The position numbers and the translations under genes are program-made. From Rhynchonema sp. JSB1_4 (lineage: Eukaryota; Nematoda; Chromadorea; Monhysterida; Xyalidae): a DNA stretch of 64,000 bases. Each line of letters begins with the position of its first letter. The stretch's first letter is position 1. The stretch spans positions 1 through 64,000 of the forward strand of contig JASAMV010002350.1 in assembly GCA_030248065.1 (NCBI GenBank). The letters run 5' to 3'. Below, piece after piece: positions 21,401 to 33,801 of the stretch. Under the pieces are notes generated by a model, which ran no database searches, was not told the origin of the DNA, and was given only the letters and a program-made list of their open reading frames with translations.

Positions 21401-24400
21401 CTTGAAAAAGTTGCATAACAACCGCGCTCGGAGCGCCTACTGTAGGTGTGATAATCACAGCATTGTTATTGGGTGAATCGATCTGTGTTAGGTATCTCTG
21501 TAAGTGTGCACCCAATATCGGTGTTGTGTGCTACATAGCGTGATCATAATATGTGTATCGCAACAGTCGCCGACAAGGTCGACACACACATTTTGCCTGA
21601 GTCAACAAGGTGAGCTTGAGTGCTTTCTTGGCACGGTGGTTGGGTGACGTAGGGTTGTGGGTTCGTTTGTTGGGTAACGCGGCAATGTACCTTTTCAGTC
21701 ATTTTTCGCTGAAATACTTCGGTAATTAAAAGCGTCAGAAAACCGAACCGGTGTCAGACGTTTCTGCTGGTGTTGGTATATGTCTCTCCCTGAGTGGCCC
21801 TCTTCCTAGTCACCAAAGGTGTTCGGTCTGGTACCTTTCATTGCGTTACCCGAGGAACGGGCTTCCTTTGTTTCAGGCTAGTTTCCACAAATAGGCTTAG
21901 CCTGATTTAGTCTCGCCTGGTTTGGCGCATCTGGTCTGTAACAAACAAGATTACGTGCATTCTACAAATCTGTATTTTTTCTGCTGTGATGTTTGCTGCT
22001 CTTGTGGTCATCGACGAGCTTTTCAATGTTAGTGCTGTGTGCATAAGCGTGCGTTGCGCCTGTCCCAAAAACAATTGACCAAAAACCAAAGAAGCGTATG
22101 AAGACGCGTGATGTGCTAATGCGTACGGCACAGATATTAGTGCTCCGCTAAAAGAAAACCAAATTATCAATTGATTCCAATAATTCAACAAATCAAATCA
22201 CTCGCAGGTGACTACGACACTGCCAAATCGATCCTGTCCGATTTCGACCATCGTTGCGAAGGGTTGGTGATGATACAGATGCGACGAATTGGGCTGGAGA
22301 GGAGACGGGTGATGCGCGACAGTGCACAGTCGGACAATGATAACACCAGACCCGACTATAGTGCTGTTGCTGGCAGGTGGGTGGATGTATGTACATGGGC
22401 AGTGGTGTCGTTTGGGGGGTTACCCCTTGGTATGGGGGTATGGGAAATCGGCCGGGGTATGGCGTATAGGAAATTTTTCACTTTTGGAATAAGCACTCCT
22501 AAGAAATGACTTTTTGACCCAGAGAAGTACCAAAATTACAATTTTTTTCGCCTAAAATGTCAAAAATCGCTTGCTGCCGCAAGAAAATCCTGTTTTAGGC
22601 ACTTTTAGACCACTTGAAGATTTTTGGGGTCATTTTTTTCAGAAAACCCCCTCGGGTATCGGAAATTTTTGGAGAAACTCCCCTGGTATGGGAAATTTTT
22701 TTGGGGGTATGTATGGGAAATTTCCCGAAAATTGGGCTGGGTATGGGAAAATTTCGATTTCTCAACGACACCACTGTATATGGGGTGAAACATCAGACAG
22801 CTGGTTTATGGACGAGTGCACTGGTGCGTCGGCTGAGACATCTGCCAGTTTGTGTCATACCTCATGATCGTTACTGTGCTTGTCACGTCACTTCGATATA
22901 ATTGTGGTTTGCGGATAGTAGTTTGTCAGCTAGAACGTGAATGGCCGTTGCGATGGTCAAAACATCAAACAGCAAGTTCATGTGACTGTGACCCCTGCTG
23001 CCACGCCAATCACAAAGTTTGATACGTATTCAGTGTGAAACATCGACCAGCTGATCGTCATGCTACTCTGATTGTGTGCTGAAAAGTCTGTTTGCTGAGG
23101 TTTCTCAATGAGACCGACCAAGTGCAACCATGGTTAAGAAAGCTTTTGCGCCAAAGTCTGGTGGATGACATTGAGAATTCTTATGTTTCAGGTACGAACG
23201 TCTAATCCGTGATCCCCGCGTGCCCACGCGTGTTGCGTCGTATTATGCCATCAAATTCGCCAGATTTCAATCCAGGGTAAGTGGACGGGCATCGTGGTCG
23301 TGTTTTGGCCTGAACTGGCACTGGACCTGAAACTTGGTTTGGTGCGCATTAATTGTTGATCAGCAACGAGTTTTGTCTTGTGAATTGAATTGTGCAGCTT
23401 ACTCGTTTCATCTTTCCGACCGTTTTCACTTACGGACGGTACACCAAGTCATCGTCAGTGCCAATGCACCAGAGGGCCACTGATTCCAAAATCTATTGTC
23501 GCGTGAAACATCACTGCTTCTTCATGCACAGCTAGGTACTGCGGGCAGGACACGCAACCTTGTAAGCCATTTTCTTAAGATCAAGATTCAGCCGATTACA
23601 CAGGTTGTGTAGCTACCAAATTACACATATTTCTTCACGCATACAGATTCGACGCGACAAAAAGTTGGCCGAGAAGATACTGAAAGACGCGTTGACACGA
23701 GACAAAGACAACGCACAATTGTACATGCAGCTGGTGGATCTGGCGTTGTTGCAGGACCCGCTCGATGAAACTGGTAGATTGTGATGTTTTATTATTCAGA
23801 AATGTTGGAGTTTCCGTGATTGAATTGGGCCTGCCTTGGTCACGTTCCTTTTTTGCTTGGTGATGTCCTGTGTTGTGCCGTGAAATGGGAGCAAACATTA
23901 CGCCAGTCGAGTTTAGCGCCATGAACAAGTCTATGTATTCTTGATTTGAAAATCTCACATTCATGACATCACCAAAGCAGTTCCGGTCCGATCACCAGAT
24001 TTGAGCACCGATAATCAAGTTGCACCTCCCCTCTGACATTCAGGTGTCGCGTCTGCATTCGATCTCGCCCTGCATTCGTCGGATCTGGCCGATTCGGACA
24101 AATTGAAGTTCAGTCAACGAAAACTGGAATTCCTCGAAGATCTGGGCAGCCACGTGCCGACGTTGGTTGATCTTGTTGTTTTGACACACTTTAGCATCAA
24201 GAATCATTAGGTCTGTCTGTGTTGGTTTTACCGAACGGAAGAAGCTTTATAGCCTGACCAAACATAATTTTAGGTCCTTTTATTGCCAGTTTCGTAAAAC
24301 TTATTACGCGCATGTCGACTGTGGTGGTCACGTGACTGACTGGGTGCGCTTTGCAGGCCAGGCAACACGTTTGAAAAATAATCTGCAAAATTACTGTCAG

Positions 24401-25838
24401 ACCACAACAATGGGCATGATAACAAGGGTCACCCACATGCGTACTTCGCTCTGTATTGGACCTTGACGGTTTTACGCATAGTTTTCATACATAATTTCAC
24501 AATTTCTCCCAGTGAATGTCAGACAAAACGAAACAACGAACGTTTATTTTTTTGCAGGATTCAAGAACATTTCGAGTATCACCTGAAACTCAACAAAACC
24601 GTCAACACGACCAGTACGAAGCGAAAATCAACGTCGGGCGATGGCAGGGGGTCAGTTATTTATATCACTCGTGGCACATCAGTGCTTTATCGATGTGTAG
24701 GCCCGTGTGCCAGTGCCAGGACATGATTTGTTGTGAATTTGGCCGGCAGTTGGTTGCAAAATAAATGATAGGAAATCAAGTTTTGTCCGATTTTCCAAAA
24801 TGCAATATGCCCCTAACTTTCCAACTTTTCGCTGCAAACAATCATTTTTTGATGTTAACATTTGCACACACCTCTGAGAAGACAGGTCAATAGGTTTACT
24901 TTTTTGGTCGGCCTAAATTATTTGGCTTTGAGTGTCACAATAAGGGGGATGTGGACTGCTGTTTTCAGCGACGAGAAACGCACACGTCGTAGTCACCACC
25001 ATGCTCACAATGACCGTGCGCCGCAACACCCAATGGCGCCTCCGTTGGTGCAACAGGCGCCACCCCAGCAGCATGAGTACTACCCACAAGCACCCGGACC
25101 ACAGTATCAATACCAACCACAACCGCAGATGCAGGTGAGCAGCGAGGGGACTTGTGATGGAAAATTAGTTCTTTGGGATGTTCGGAACGGTGTAAACGCC
25201 GGTTCGGCGTAAAGGTCGGTGTAAGCTCGGTCGAAAGCTCGGTAGGTGTAGTGTAGGCCCGATGTAAACATGAAACATTCCACGTTAAAGGTAGGCAATG
25301 TTTCATGTGCACACCGAGCTGACACCGACCTTTACACCCAAGTGGCTTGTACACCGTTTTCGAAAACTCCACCCTTTTTCACTTCATACTTGTTATTTAT
25401 TATCAATGAATATAGTGATGTCAGTTGTTTCGATCCGATGTTAACAACATTCGATGCCACTTTTTTGTAATCATGTCCATTGGCTGGCGATTCGGTCAAT
25501 TAAATATAGGCAAACTACACCAACACGAGCTCGATTTCGGAGCTGGCAGAATAGTGAAACATTCTGAGGCGGCTGCTGATTTGGGAAATGTTACACGTTG
25601 AAGAATACAAAACGGAGCATGATGATTTTCTCTTTCTATTCGTTTTGAATAAACACCACCTTCGAAATCGAGCTCATGTTGGCGTAGTTTGCCTATACAA
25701 CTCGATGGTTGTGAACAAATCAACACGCGAAACCACCAGACCGCATTCCAGATGCAATACGGTCCCGGACCGGGTCCACCACAGCAGGGCGGCTACGGTG
25801 CCCCATACGGCGCTCAGTATTACGCACCACCTTATTGA
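15445..25838 (+). CDS. PRPF39: PRPF39 homologue, U1 snRNP-associated splicing factor
   Basis: Exons: 15445-15573, 16212-16241, 16631-16732, 17128-17243, 18617-18784, 19041-19159, 19469-19563, 19690-19800, 20080-20244, 20742-20874, 22208-22376, 23192-23276, 23647-23773, 24044-24161, 24558-24650, 24969-25134 and 25752-25838. All phases close to give 670 aa, against 669 in human PRPF39. Half-a-TPR repeats run through most of the protein. Recognisable landmarks are RYPYCYGYW (exon 3), [13 protein letters not shown] (exon 5), [12 protein letters not shown] (exon 8), [11 protein letters not shown] and RVVILFERC (exon 9), [10 protein letters not shown], and [14 protein letters not shown]. The C-terminus is Gln/Pro/Tyr-rich, as in the human protein. 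In yeast the Prp39/Prp42 pair, and in animals a PRPF39 homodimer, bind U1 snRNP and help 5' splice-site choice. The gap between exons 2 and 3 is a hAT-like insertion inside what is otherwise one coding exon. The residue junction around it (A-S-A-Y) is inferred. Confidence 0.95.
15900..16060. mobile_element. MITE fragment in PRPF39 intron 1
   Basis: ACCGCCGCGACCAAGATACACTA and CCTAAAATAGGCGTTTTAGGCC resemble the interior of the 13451-13826 element. Neither terminus is intact. Confidence 0.6.
16240..16626. mobile_element. hAT-like MITE inside a PRPF39 coding exon, TSD CGAGGCAT
   Basis: The 387-bp element begins CAGTGATGTAGTTGG and ends CCAACTACATCACTG, with a perfect 8-bp duplication CGAGGCAT at 16232-16239 and 16627-16634. 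It splits the codons for a conserved [13 protein letters not shown] segment. Read through, it gives a stop within three codons. A GT at 16242-16243 (element left end) and an AG at 16629-16630 (right target duplication) would splice it out in phase 0 with two extra residues. A GC-AG pair at the two duplications (GAG/GCAT) would remove it exactly. A C-rich tract precedes the acceptor. The interior repeats AAGAAAGCTAGCTAGC several times. It has no coding capacity. Confidence 0.93.
17890..18310. mobile_element. MITE block in PRPF39 intron, with truncated GGTATTG element
   Basis: 17900-18100 matches the interior of the 8112-8487 family. 18101-18310 matches the first half of the GGTATTG palindromic element (CTATGGGTGGGC, then CCAATACC and GGTATTGG blocks). 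The second half is missing. Confidence 0.7.
22400..22776. mobile_element. hAT-like MITE in PRPF39 intron, TSD TACATGGG/TATATGGG
   Basis: The 377-bp element has ends CAGTGGTGTCGTT and AACGACACCACTG. The flanking octamers (22392-22399 and 22777-22784) match at 7 of 8 positions. It starts only 23 bp after the exon that ends at 22376. The interior repeats GTATGGGAAATTT. Confidence 0.88.
25184..25370. mobile_element. inverted-repeat MITE in last PRPF39 intron
   Basis: Left AACGGTGTAAACGCC and right GTACACCGTTTTCGAAA arms are inverted, with an inner CATGAAACATTCC / GGCAATGTTTCATG hairpin. A second copy lies at 51171-51361. The target duplication is unclear. Confidence 0.7.
25505..25697. mobile_element. 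TA-flanked MITE with 38-bp TIRs
   Basis: TATAGGCAAACTACACCAAC at the left and its near-inverse ending GTAGTTTGCCTATA at the right extend to about 38 paired bases with a few mismatches. The TATA ends fit a TA duplication. It lies in the last PRPF39 intron. Confidence 0.75.
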
Positions 25839-25999
25839 TGATTCAAGTGTGAATGATTTATAGTCAAATCCAACATGTACACATGGCCTGTAGAAAACAT
25901 CGATTTCGGTCAACAATACTCGGAAATATTTCGAACCGCAACACATTCGAGCGGTGTAAAGGTCGTTTTCCAATAGTGCTCCAGGAAGAACTTTTACAC

Positions 26000-27047
26000 T
26001 GGCTGAGAAGAAAAAGTTAACCAAGCCCACAGTCCGAGACTGACCCCAACTCGATTTTTATACACCGCAGGCCATAGTGTTTTTGTCTATGTTTGTTAAC
26101 GATGTTAGGATTGCGTAATTGATTGAAGCGGTTTTTGTAATCTTGTGATTGTTGTTTGTTGCAAAAAGGCTTTGTTATTGTGTTTTGTTTCTGATTTTTG
26201 TACTGAAATGGATCATTGTTGTTTTTACTTTGAGAAGCGCTGTTGTTAATTTTTATGGACCTTATATTGAAGTCTGATGTTACTCCATCCTGTACTAATA
26301 AGCTGCTTTCTTGTCATTAACACCAATGTCGTATTTTGGTCTATTGTTCCGAAAGTTGGTGATTGGGCTTGGTTGATGGACAATAACAAGAAACAAGAAC
26401 ACAACATTCAGACCGCACCGATCCCAAACACTGACCATAAAGTAACAAGAAAAAGTAGAAGAAAAGGCGCCCACAAACGGTCTGATTGGTACACGATACC
26501 ATCCACTGTGTTACACTTTGTACTGTCACTTTCTTTCTACTGTTTATGTTTGTGAATTTTAATGGAACTGTGGGAGAGTTAATCTGTCAAAACTACACCG
26601 CTCTGTGTCTTTAAAGTTGGTTTGTTGGTATTTGTCTTCTTGTCTTCAGTAGACTTCTAGCACTTCAATTGTTTTTCCTGTTTCTTTCTTCACATCACAC
26701 AGTCAAACAAAAATGTTTGTTCCACCAATCCACAAAGTGATTTCTTTGTTTGGAATAAAAATGGATGTGTAAACGTTGGATTGATCGCGCTTGTAGTTTG
26801 CATTTTTGATACAAGAAGAGCACAGAATATTGTTTTTCCTTTCACGGTGGACACTTAAAAATTTCCTCGTTAAGTGCCGTATGCTGCAAAATCTAGGCTG
26901 GCATGCTTGCCAAAGTAGTTGTTTTCTGAATGTTTTTTGTGGCCGTGTGTTCATATTTTGCGAAAAATTGCCAAAATACTCTGATCGTGTAAAAGCTCGC
27001 AAGACGTTTCATCCACACCGACAACAGACTGTCACTATTTTCGTGGT
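26000..27047. other. PRPF39 3' flank, no further gene seen
   Basis: AT-rich sequence. An AATAAA at about 26755 is the clearest poly(A)-type signal downstream of the PRPF39 stop, but its use is unproven. Open frames here show no recognisable protein. Confidence 0.4.
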
Positions 27048-27050
27048 TAA

Positions 27051-28049
27051 GGCCGCTTTCACAATCAAACCGTTTTTCCGTTAAACCGTTTTTCCGTTCA
27101 ACGGTTTTGGCTTTCACAATCACACGTCACCGTTTTTCCGTTAAACCGTTTTTCCGGTAAACCGTTTTTCCGGTGAACGGGCGTTGCTTTCACAATCAAA
27201 CCGTTTTTCCGTTAAACCGTTTTTAGCTAATTGCTTTTCCGTTAAACCGTTGCGCAAAAAACGGTTTGCTGGGAAAAGTCAATTAGAACCCGGTTCTAAT
27301 TTTTTTTGACCGTTTTAGCTCATTGGCGCATGCGTTTGCTTCCAAAACTCACCCAAAAGCATGTGTACGCTAACAATACTCATCTTTCGTTGGTTTTCGA
27401 GTGTGACAAAGCTGTATGCGTAGTCCGTTTCGATCATGTTTGCTTGTATTTGTAGATACAACACCAAAAGCCAACATTTATATGTACAGTTCTGTTTTTC
27501 TTTACTGTGTTTACAAACACTGACCGAACAATAATGAAATCAGACGCGCACCTCAAATTCAGATGGGTTTGGTGCTTACGATTTTTGTTTGTGTTTTGTT
27601 GCGTTAAAGTTTCGAACGCCAGGCGGTACATTGATGTTTTGTCCTTTTATTTTATGTCGATGATTTAGTTGAATGGCTGTGATGAAAAGAGAAACAAACG
27701 ATTTGGATTTTTTTGAGCTGGAGAAAACTTTTGCAGTTGAAAACTTGAAAGTCATTTCTAGTTGAACATATTCCAAACAATATTACCGTTATCAAACAAG
27801 GGACAACGACTTCAGTCCTGAAAAATGCAAAACAACGGTTTAACGGAAAACGGTTGATTGTGAAAGCACCATTTCAGACAACCCACCGGAAAAACGGTTT
27901 AACGAAAAAACGGTATAATAGTCAACGGTTTAACGGAAAAACGGTTTGATTGTGAAAGCAACCGCCGGTTCATCGGAAAAACGGTTTACCGGAAAACGGT
28001 TTAACGGAAAAACGGTTTAACGGAAAAGCGGTTGATTGTGAAAGCGGCC
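27051..28049. mobile_element. Harbinger-like foldback element, TSD TAA
   Basis: The ends GGCCGCTTTCACAATCAAACC and the inverse ...GATTGTGAAAGCGGCC are flanked by TAA on both sides (27048-27050 and 28050-28052). This matches the 3-bp TWA duplications of PIF/Harbinger elements. Both arms (27052-27260 and about 27836-28049) are built of reiterated GTTTTTCCGTTAAACC words in opposite orientation, giving a long potential stem. The middle 570 bp is unrelated and non-coding. Confidence 0.75.
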
Positions 28050-28052
28050 TAA

Positions 28053-30500
28053 ATGTATATTGCTTCAAATGAATGATTGCGTCACGAACTGCAGCCACTA
28101 CTGTCGTAATGTAGGGGGCATATATGTATGTAATTAGCACACAACCTTGAAGATACGTAGCAAACAGCAAAAAAAACCTTGAAGATATCTGGTTGCTGTT
28201 TCAGTCGAAAGATTTTCACGTTGCATACACAATTGCCAACCCTACACACAATCTTCGCGGACTTCATGTGTTAGGTACATTATGTGCTAAAGAGTCAAAA
28301 CTTGAAGTTGTCACATTTCAATCAACTTATGCGTCATTCGGTTCGTTAGCTTCGACCTGAATGAAAAGGTCGTTGTCATAACGCTGGCAGTTGCAATATC
28401 GATAACGGCCCCATATTTCGTCTGAGTTCGCCAATTTTTTAAGTTTGGAGACATTGACCGACGACTGCGCTTTTCCTCATTTGAATGTCAGAAAGTAATG
28501 ATCATGTTTGGCATTGTCTCTGTGAAAAGATATACAAGAGTAAATTGCGGATTGTAACAAACAGACAAAGATAGTGACTGCTAGGTGGGCTCATATATTA
28601 AGCGTGTGCACTTCCGATCTCGCAGGACTTTGGAGCTCACACGCTTCTGGCGATCTGCCAATCCGGTGTGAGAGACAGCCCCGTTTAGTTTGCAATTTAA
28701 TTTTTGTACTGCATTTTTTTTAATTATCTGATTATTTTCACTCTTGTAATCAGTCTTTTTACTCAATTTTTACAGCGCCAGTTTGGGTGACCGAGTTTCG
28801 GACAAGACAATACACATTCATATCAATATGGTCGACACATTTCATGGCGCACCTGTACTACATGATCGTTTCACTGAGATTGGTTAAGGTCATATGTATG
28901 GCGCACGCGCACCTCCCGATCTTGTAACATTTGCAGTTCTCGTTTTTGGCTATGTGCCAATCCTGTGTGAGCGACAGTGGTACTAAGCCTAAGCCTACGC
29001 CTCCCCAATTATAGATACTGTACGTCATGAGTCTTTTCGCTGAGCTTCGGGAAACATGGACACAGAAAATATTTTCATTCCCGATTCGCTAATATGACTG
29101 CATGCGCCCTGAAACTGTTCTCTCACAAAACAGATATTTTTCAAAAATGGGCCTTGTTTTCTTGCACGTTTCACCGACGTTCCGTGCCTTCCCAATTGCT
29201 TCCATGTTTTCGAATAGTTCAGCATCATACACGCTTGTCCAACCGTTTGATTCGTTTGTGGTAGCGTACCTTTTTTCCATCCATTTTTTTCTTGAGTGTG
29301 TTCCAAAGCTGCTCCCTGTTAATGTTAACCTTACAAACCAACAAACAGAACAGACTGTGCATCCAGTCCACTGTGAGTGCCAATTTTTTCAAGTTTGTCG
29401 GCCTTACTGATCACCGATGTTTGAATATTATTTTCCGCCAGCATGTAACGATCATTCACATTCAGTGTTTGGCATTCAGGTAATTCCGTCTCTGTAAAAA
29501 ATATGCAAATGTATTAATCGTGGATTGAAACAATAAATTGATAAGGATCAAACCTGACTGTCAGATATGGGCGCAAATTATGCATGCGCACTTCGGATCT
29601 TGTAGGTTTTACTCGTTTCTGGCGATGATGTGCCAATCCTGTAATAGAGCCGTCCCTGGCTGTTACCGCAGTTGATACTTTTTTCATGATGGTTTTTTCT
29701 GTTTTCCCACTGTGTTGCGTCAGGTGCGCATAAATGGTCAACAAATGTGTGCGATTCAGGTCACAATGTAACATTGGTCTCCAGTCCAGACTATGCCAAA
29801 TGAAGAACCGATGTCTATATTTAATAATGTTTTAATGATTCCCACTCCCCTACCGTCCCTTGCGTCCCCACGTTCGAAAAACCATTTTGTTTGTGCTTTT
29901 GTTAGAGTCCACTGGTTCCTTCAGTTGTAGTACTGACGGTATAACTGATTCTCGTTTATGGTCTTGCAACTTTTTCAAGGACAAAATAACTCGTTATTGT
30001 GCACAAATTGATAATTATCAATACACCACCGAAAACGCCAAAGAACGCCAACGCCAAATTCAAATTTAGCAGTCAAATCCACCCGACACCTATGCATTAC
30101 GTGTTCAAATACTTCTATTTTACTTTTTTGCTTCAATTTTAGAAGCCGTTTTCATCTTTTAGTCAGTCTCTTTACTGGATTTCGTTCCCAACAACGCAAG
30201 TTTGAGTGATTAAGTTTTCAGCATTTATAAGGTCAATGCCATTCCTAGCGCAGTTGCTCGCATCGGTCATCATTGGTCCTTTATTTTACATGAAGTTCTT
30301 GTGAAAATTAATCGTCAGGCGAACCAATGTGTCATAAGATTTGATTTTCTGAGTCTACCTTTTGCTGAAACCTGCGTGAATACAAGTTGTCTATACCTTT
30401 TAGGGGAAGCAGTTTGTCTTCCTGATGGCATTTACCTCAATGGTGAAGTGGAATCCTACATTTCTCCAATGCGCTGCCGAACCATATTTCTAAGCAAAGA
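28053..30500. repeat. gene-poor region with degenerate dispersed repeats
   Basis: A roughly 100-bp segment (GCGCACTTCSGATCTTGTA ... TGCCAATCCTGTGTGAG type) occurs three times, near 28585-28680, 28895-28985 and 29570-29660. A second one (AGTCAGTCT...TTTACT...) occurs near 28750 and 30160. No gene was recognised. Minus-strand open frames at 29025-29306 and elsewhere look like chance. Confidence 0.5.
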
Positions 30501-30529
30501 TGGCGATGCTCTTTGAGAAACGGTAACGT

Positions 30530-31190
30530 GATTTTCGAAGAAATTTTTTTGGTGCAAAATCTGCTGAATCGCAAGAAATTTTGACGAATTGACCCCAAGA
30601 AGTCACGATTTTTTATCGAAATTCGATGATGTCGGGCCTTTTCGGGTCGACCATTCCGGCCCGGCCCGGCCGACATTCAAAAAAGCCGGCCCGATTCCCA
30701 CCTCTAATCCGATGACCACCAACTTTCATGTAACAAATGATTAGTCACAAGCCCTTTCTAATCTACATACATGCTACTCAGACAAATGCTCAGTAATTGG
30801 CATGTGAGCAACAAGCTGCTATCACGGCTGGATACGTTTAGCTCAGAAGTGGGTATCGGGCCGGGTTACCTCGGCCCGACCCGGCCCGACGAGGTTCTGG
30901 GATCGGCCCGGCCCGGCCCGATTTTTTTCGGCCCGACTTGTTCTGATGATATTTTGAAGAAAATTTTTTGGTGCGAAAATTACAGTTTTTTCGTTTAAAA
31001 ATACCTGAAAATCATAGAAGTCGGTTCTAAGCTGCTGAATCGCAAGAAAATTTGGCTAATTTACCGTAAAAAAGTCACAAATTTATTGAAATTCGATGAT
31101 GTCGGGCCTTTCCGGGCCGACCAGCCCGGCCCGGCCCGGCCCGACCGTTCGGGCCGGAAACCTGGGCCCGGCCCAATTCCCACTCACCGG
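30530..31190. mobile_element. two GGGCCGGG-rich hAT-like fragments
   Basis: Shared ATTCGATGATGTCGGGCCTT and GGCCCGGCCCGA arrays occur at 30600-30705 and 31080-31190. A CAGAAGTGGGTATCGGGCC left end lies at 30845. The right ends (CCGATTCCCACCTC, CCAATTCCCACTC) resemble the inverse of that end. They relate to the 5195-6983 element. Target duplications were not found. Confidence 0.6.
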
Positions 31191-32390
31191 CCACCGTGCC
31201 ATGTTTGAAGAGAGACAATCCGAATGAAAAATGAACACGTGCAAGTATACATACATACGTATGTATTACTCGCGTGTTCTTTGCAATTTTTCGTAGTGTT
31301 TTGTGTATTGACTTACTTTTTGCCTTGGCTTCGGCTTATATAACCCTAAAAATAAGTTCCCACTCGTTTGGGAGAGCCCAAGCCGAGGCCTAAAAAGTCG
31401 AGAGATTACAAAAAGGACACAATTACCCACAATCAATTTACTTGTCTTCCATTCTGTTTTTGCTCTTGTGAGTATAGAGACATGTCAGCAAGGGCATTTT
31501 GCCTACCTCGTGTGTAATATTGCATCGGAAGCTTGTACTGAAAATTGCTCTGACAAAGTTTGCTGACACGCTCGACAAACGTTACTCAATTCGAACAAAG
31601 AGCGCAAACGAACACCGGTCAGAATAAAGGGCTCGAGGAATCAAGATTCTTTATTTTCATAAATAATGCTTTTGAACTTTGCTTTTTTGCACAAGTTTTG
31701 ACTTTGGTGATCACTGCGGCATTGAACGTTTCTTCTTTCGATTATATTTCTGGTGCATTCATGTGTCCGTCTGCGAAGGGTTGTTTCTCTGAAAGAAGCA
31801 TCGGAAATAACAGTGCTTCGGTGAAGCAAAGCAGTTGGGCTCACCTGAATTTTATTAAGTTTGACTTTTGTGCTGAGCATGATAGAAGACGAACAGGTGC
31901 TTTTAAATTTAATTCCATTTTTAATTCAATTTTAGTTCTGACTTTTATAACGTGAGGCGTCTACACGAGAAACTGCAAACTGGATGCTGTCTTTTACCGA
32001 AACTAAAGTCATAAAAATGTGACATATACGTGTCGTGGACTATGACTTCGTGTTCGCTGCTCTTTTCAGACACGTGCGCAAATAAACGGTTTTGATAATC
32101 AAACTCGGTGACCGGTCCGATCTCCATTCCGCCGACAAAAATTTTTTGCCAAATGTAAAACGCAGTTTATCTCTCAAGCACGTGAAAACTTTTTTCAAAC
32201 AACGCTGGCTCCGAACCGGACCGTTCACCAATATTGAAACCCATTTAGGAACTTTCTCCCACTTTTAATGACACAGGTTATAAAGGTCACACACGACGCC
32301 GTCACGTGCGTTGCTTTTTGATACAGCCCACGCACAAAATGTCCTTCGTCCGTATAGTTTTTATGGACTGTAAGTATAAAACTTGAAATG
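31191..32390. other. unassigned intergenic sequence
   Basis: A 131-codon plus-strand open frame at 31560-31955 resembles no known protein and lacks splice or poly(A) support. Otherwise nothing recognisable. Confidence 0.35.
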
Positions 32391-33030
32391 ACTCAAATCC
32401 GGGCCGTAGGCACGGGTAAGCACCTATTTTTTAATTTTTACTTTTTTAAACCCAACCCTGTATACCGGTGGAAAGCATCCTGACAGCCTATGTCAAGCAC
32501 AAATTTTAAGCTCCTCGGAGATTCGCTATCTCCTGGCAGAGCGATTTTTCGTTCCAGAAAAAAGCGAATTTTTTCACAACTTGGAACGACCGGTGCAAAA
32601 CCCCCAAATGAGCTAGAGGTCAAGTGACACGTTGATAGGATTACAATTACAACAGCTTCTGGATAACTTATTATCGCAACTTCAGTCTCTTAAACTATTG
32701 CTTCACTCAGTGAGGGTGCTAAACGTTCCAAACATCGGCCATATTTTTCGAGGGCACAAATTTGTCCCTAAATTTTGAGAGCGCGCTTGAGCTGCAGAAA
32801 TAAATATGCAGTAGGAAAATAGTGCATATTCGAAAATACCAGAAAATAGGGTTTTAAATTTTTAAACTCATGGCTAGCTCCGTGACAGACCTAAAAATAC
32901 GTTAAATTGCCATTATGCTAGATGGTTACAGTCGTCGCCAGAATTGTGACACATAAAGGCCACAGATTGCATCGCATCTATACTACTAAAACAGGAAGAG
33001 AAGCATTTTGACCAAGGTCACGCAGCATGC
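32391..33030. mobile_element. Helitron-like end fragments and dispersed repeat
   Basis: CCGGGCCGTAGGCACGGGT near 32400 equals the 3' end region of the Helitron at 63509-63679. TCTATACTACTAAAACAGGAAG near 32978 equals its 5' end. Between them, 32608-32770 is a diverged copy of 35345-35492. Confidence 0.5.
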
Positions 33031-33031
33031 C

Positions 33032-33793
33032 CAGGGTTGGATTAAAAAAAAAGTAAAAATTTTTTTGTAAAAAAAAAATTTTTTTTTTAAAAAAAAAAGT
33101 TGGCCACTTTTTTTATTTTAAAATTTTAAAAAGTAAGTCCACTTTTTTTTATTATTTTTCCCCTTTTTTTCGTTATTTTCTCACTTTTTTAAGGTAAAAA
33201 TGTATGTTTTCATGCGTTTTATTGCTCATCATTCTCAAAAAATCGCCTGCGGCGCTTATATTTCAGTTTAAAATGGCGTTGTAATGGACTCATACAGTTC
33301 CCAGACATCCCAACAATCGCTGCACGTATAATATAGGACACCCCATACCGTATACTGTGCAGTTATTGAGCTATCGACGTAAGCTATCGTTTTGCAGTTG
33401 TGTGGATTTGTCATTTGTTGCTTTTGTCAACAACATGAGTGTGGTGTAACTCTTTATCTCTCTTCAAATTTATCCCCAAATTCACAAACAGAAGGTTGGT
33501 CTTCCCTTTGTCATATATGCCCACAGAGTTACCTTCGGGCGGGTTCTCAAAGTTATGACCAAATGGGCTAGATCGCAGGTGATCGACATAAACATGCAAG
33601 TCAGTGGAGAAGTTCTCTTTAGTGTCCCTCAAAACATACCTAAGTAACATGCTTTCAGAAATTTCATTTTTCTAGAAACCAATTTTTTGGGGGTCCGGAA
33701 TAAAAAAAAGTGATTTTTAAAAAAAAAATTTTAAAAAGTTTTTTTTTTAAAAAAAAAAGTTCGATAATAAAAAAATTTTTTAATCCAACACTG
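33032..33793. mobile_element. hAT-like element (CAGGGTTG family), TSD AGCATGCC
   Basis: The 762-bp element begins CAGGGTTGGATTAAAAAAA and ends TTTTTTTAATCCAACACTG. AGCATGCC is duplicated perfectly at 33024-33031 and 33794-33801. It shares AAATCGCCTGCGGCGCTTA with the 13931-15086 element. A 79-codon minus-strand frame (33411-33650) inside it is unrecognised. Confidence 0.88.
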
Positions 33794-33801
33794 AGCATGC
33801 C

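Noticed and set aside
30843..31190. Complete hAT-like element with target duplication
   Set aside because: The right terminus (CCCACTCACCG) does not match the left end closely and no octamer duplication was found. Kept only as a fragment.
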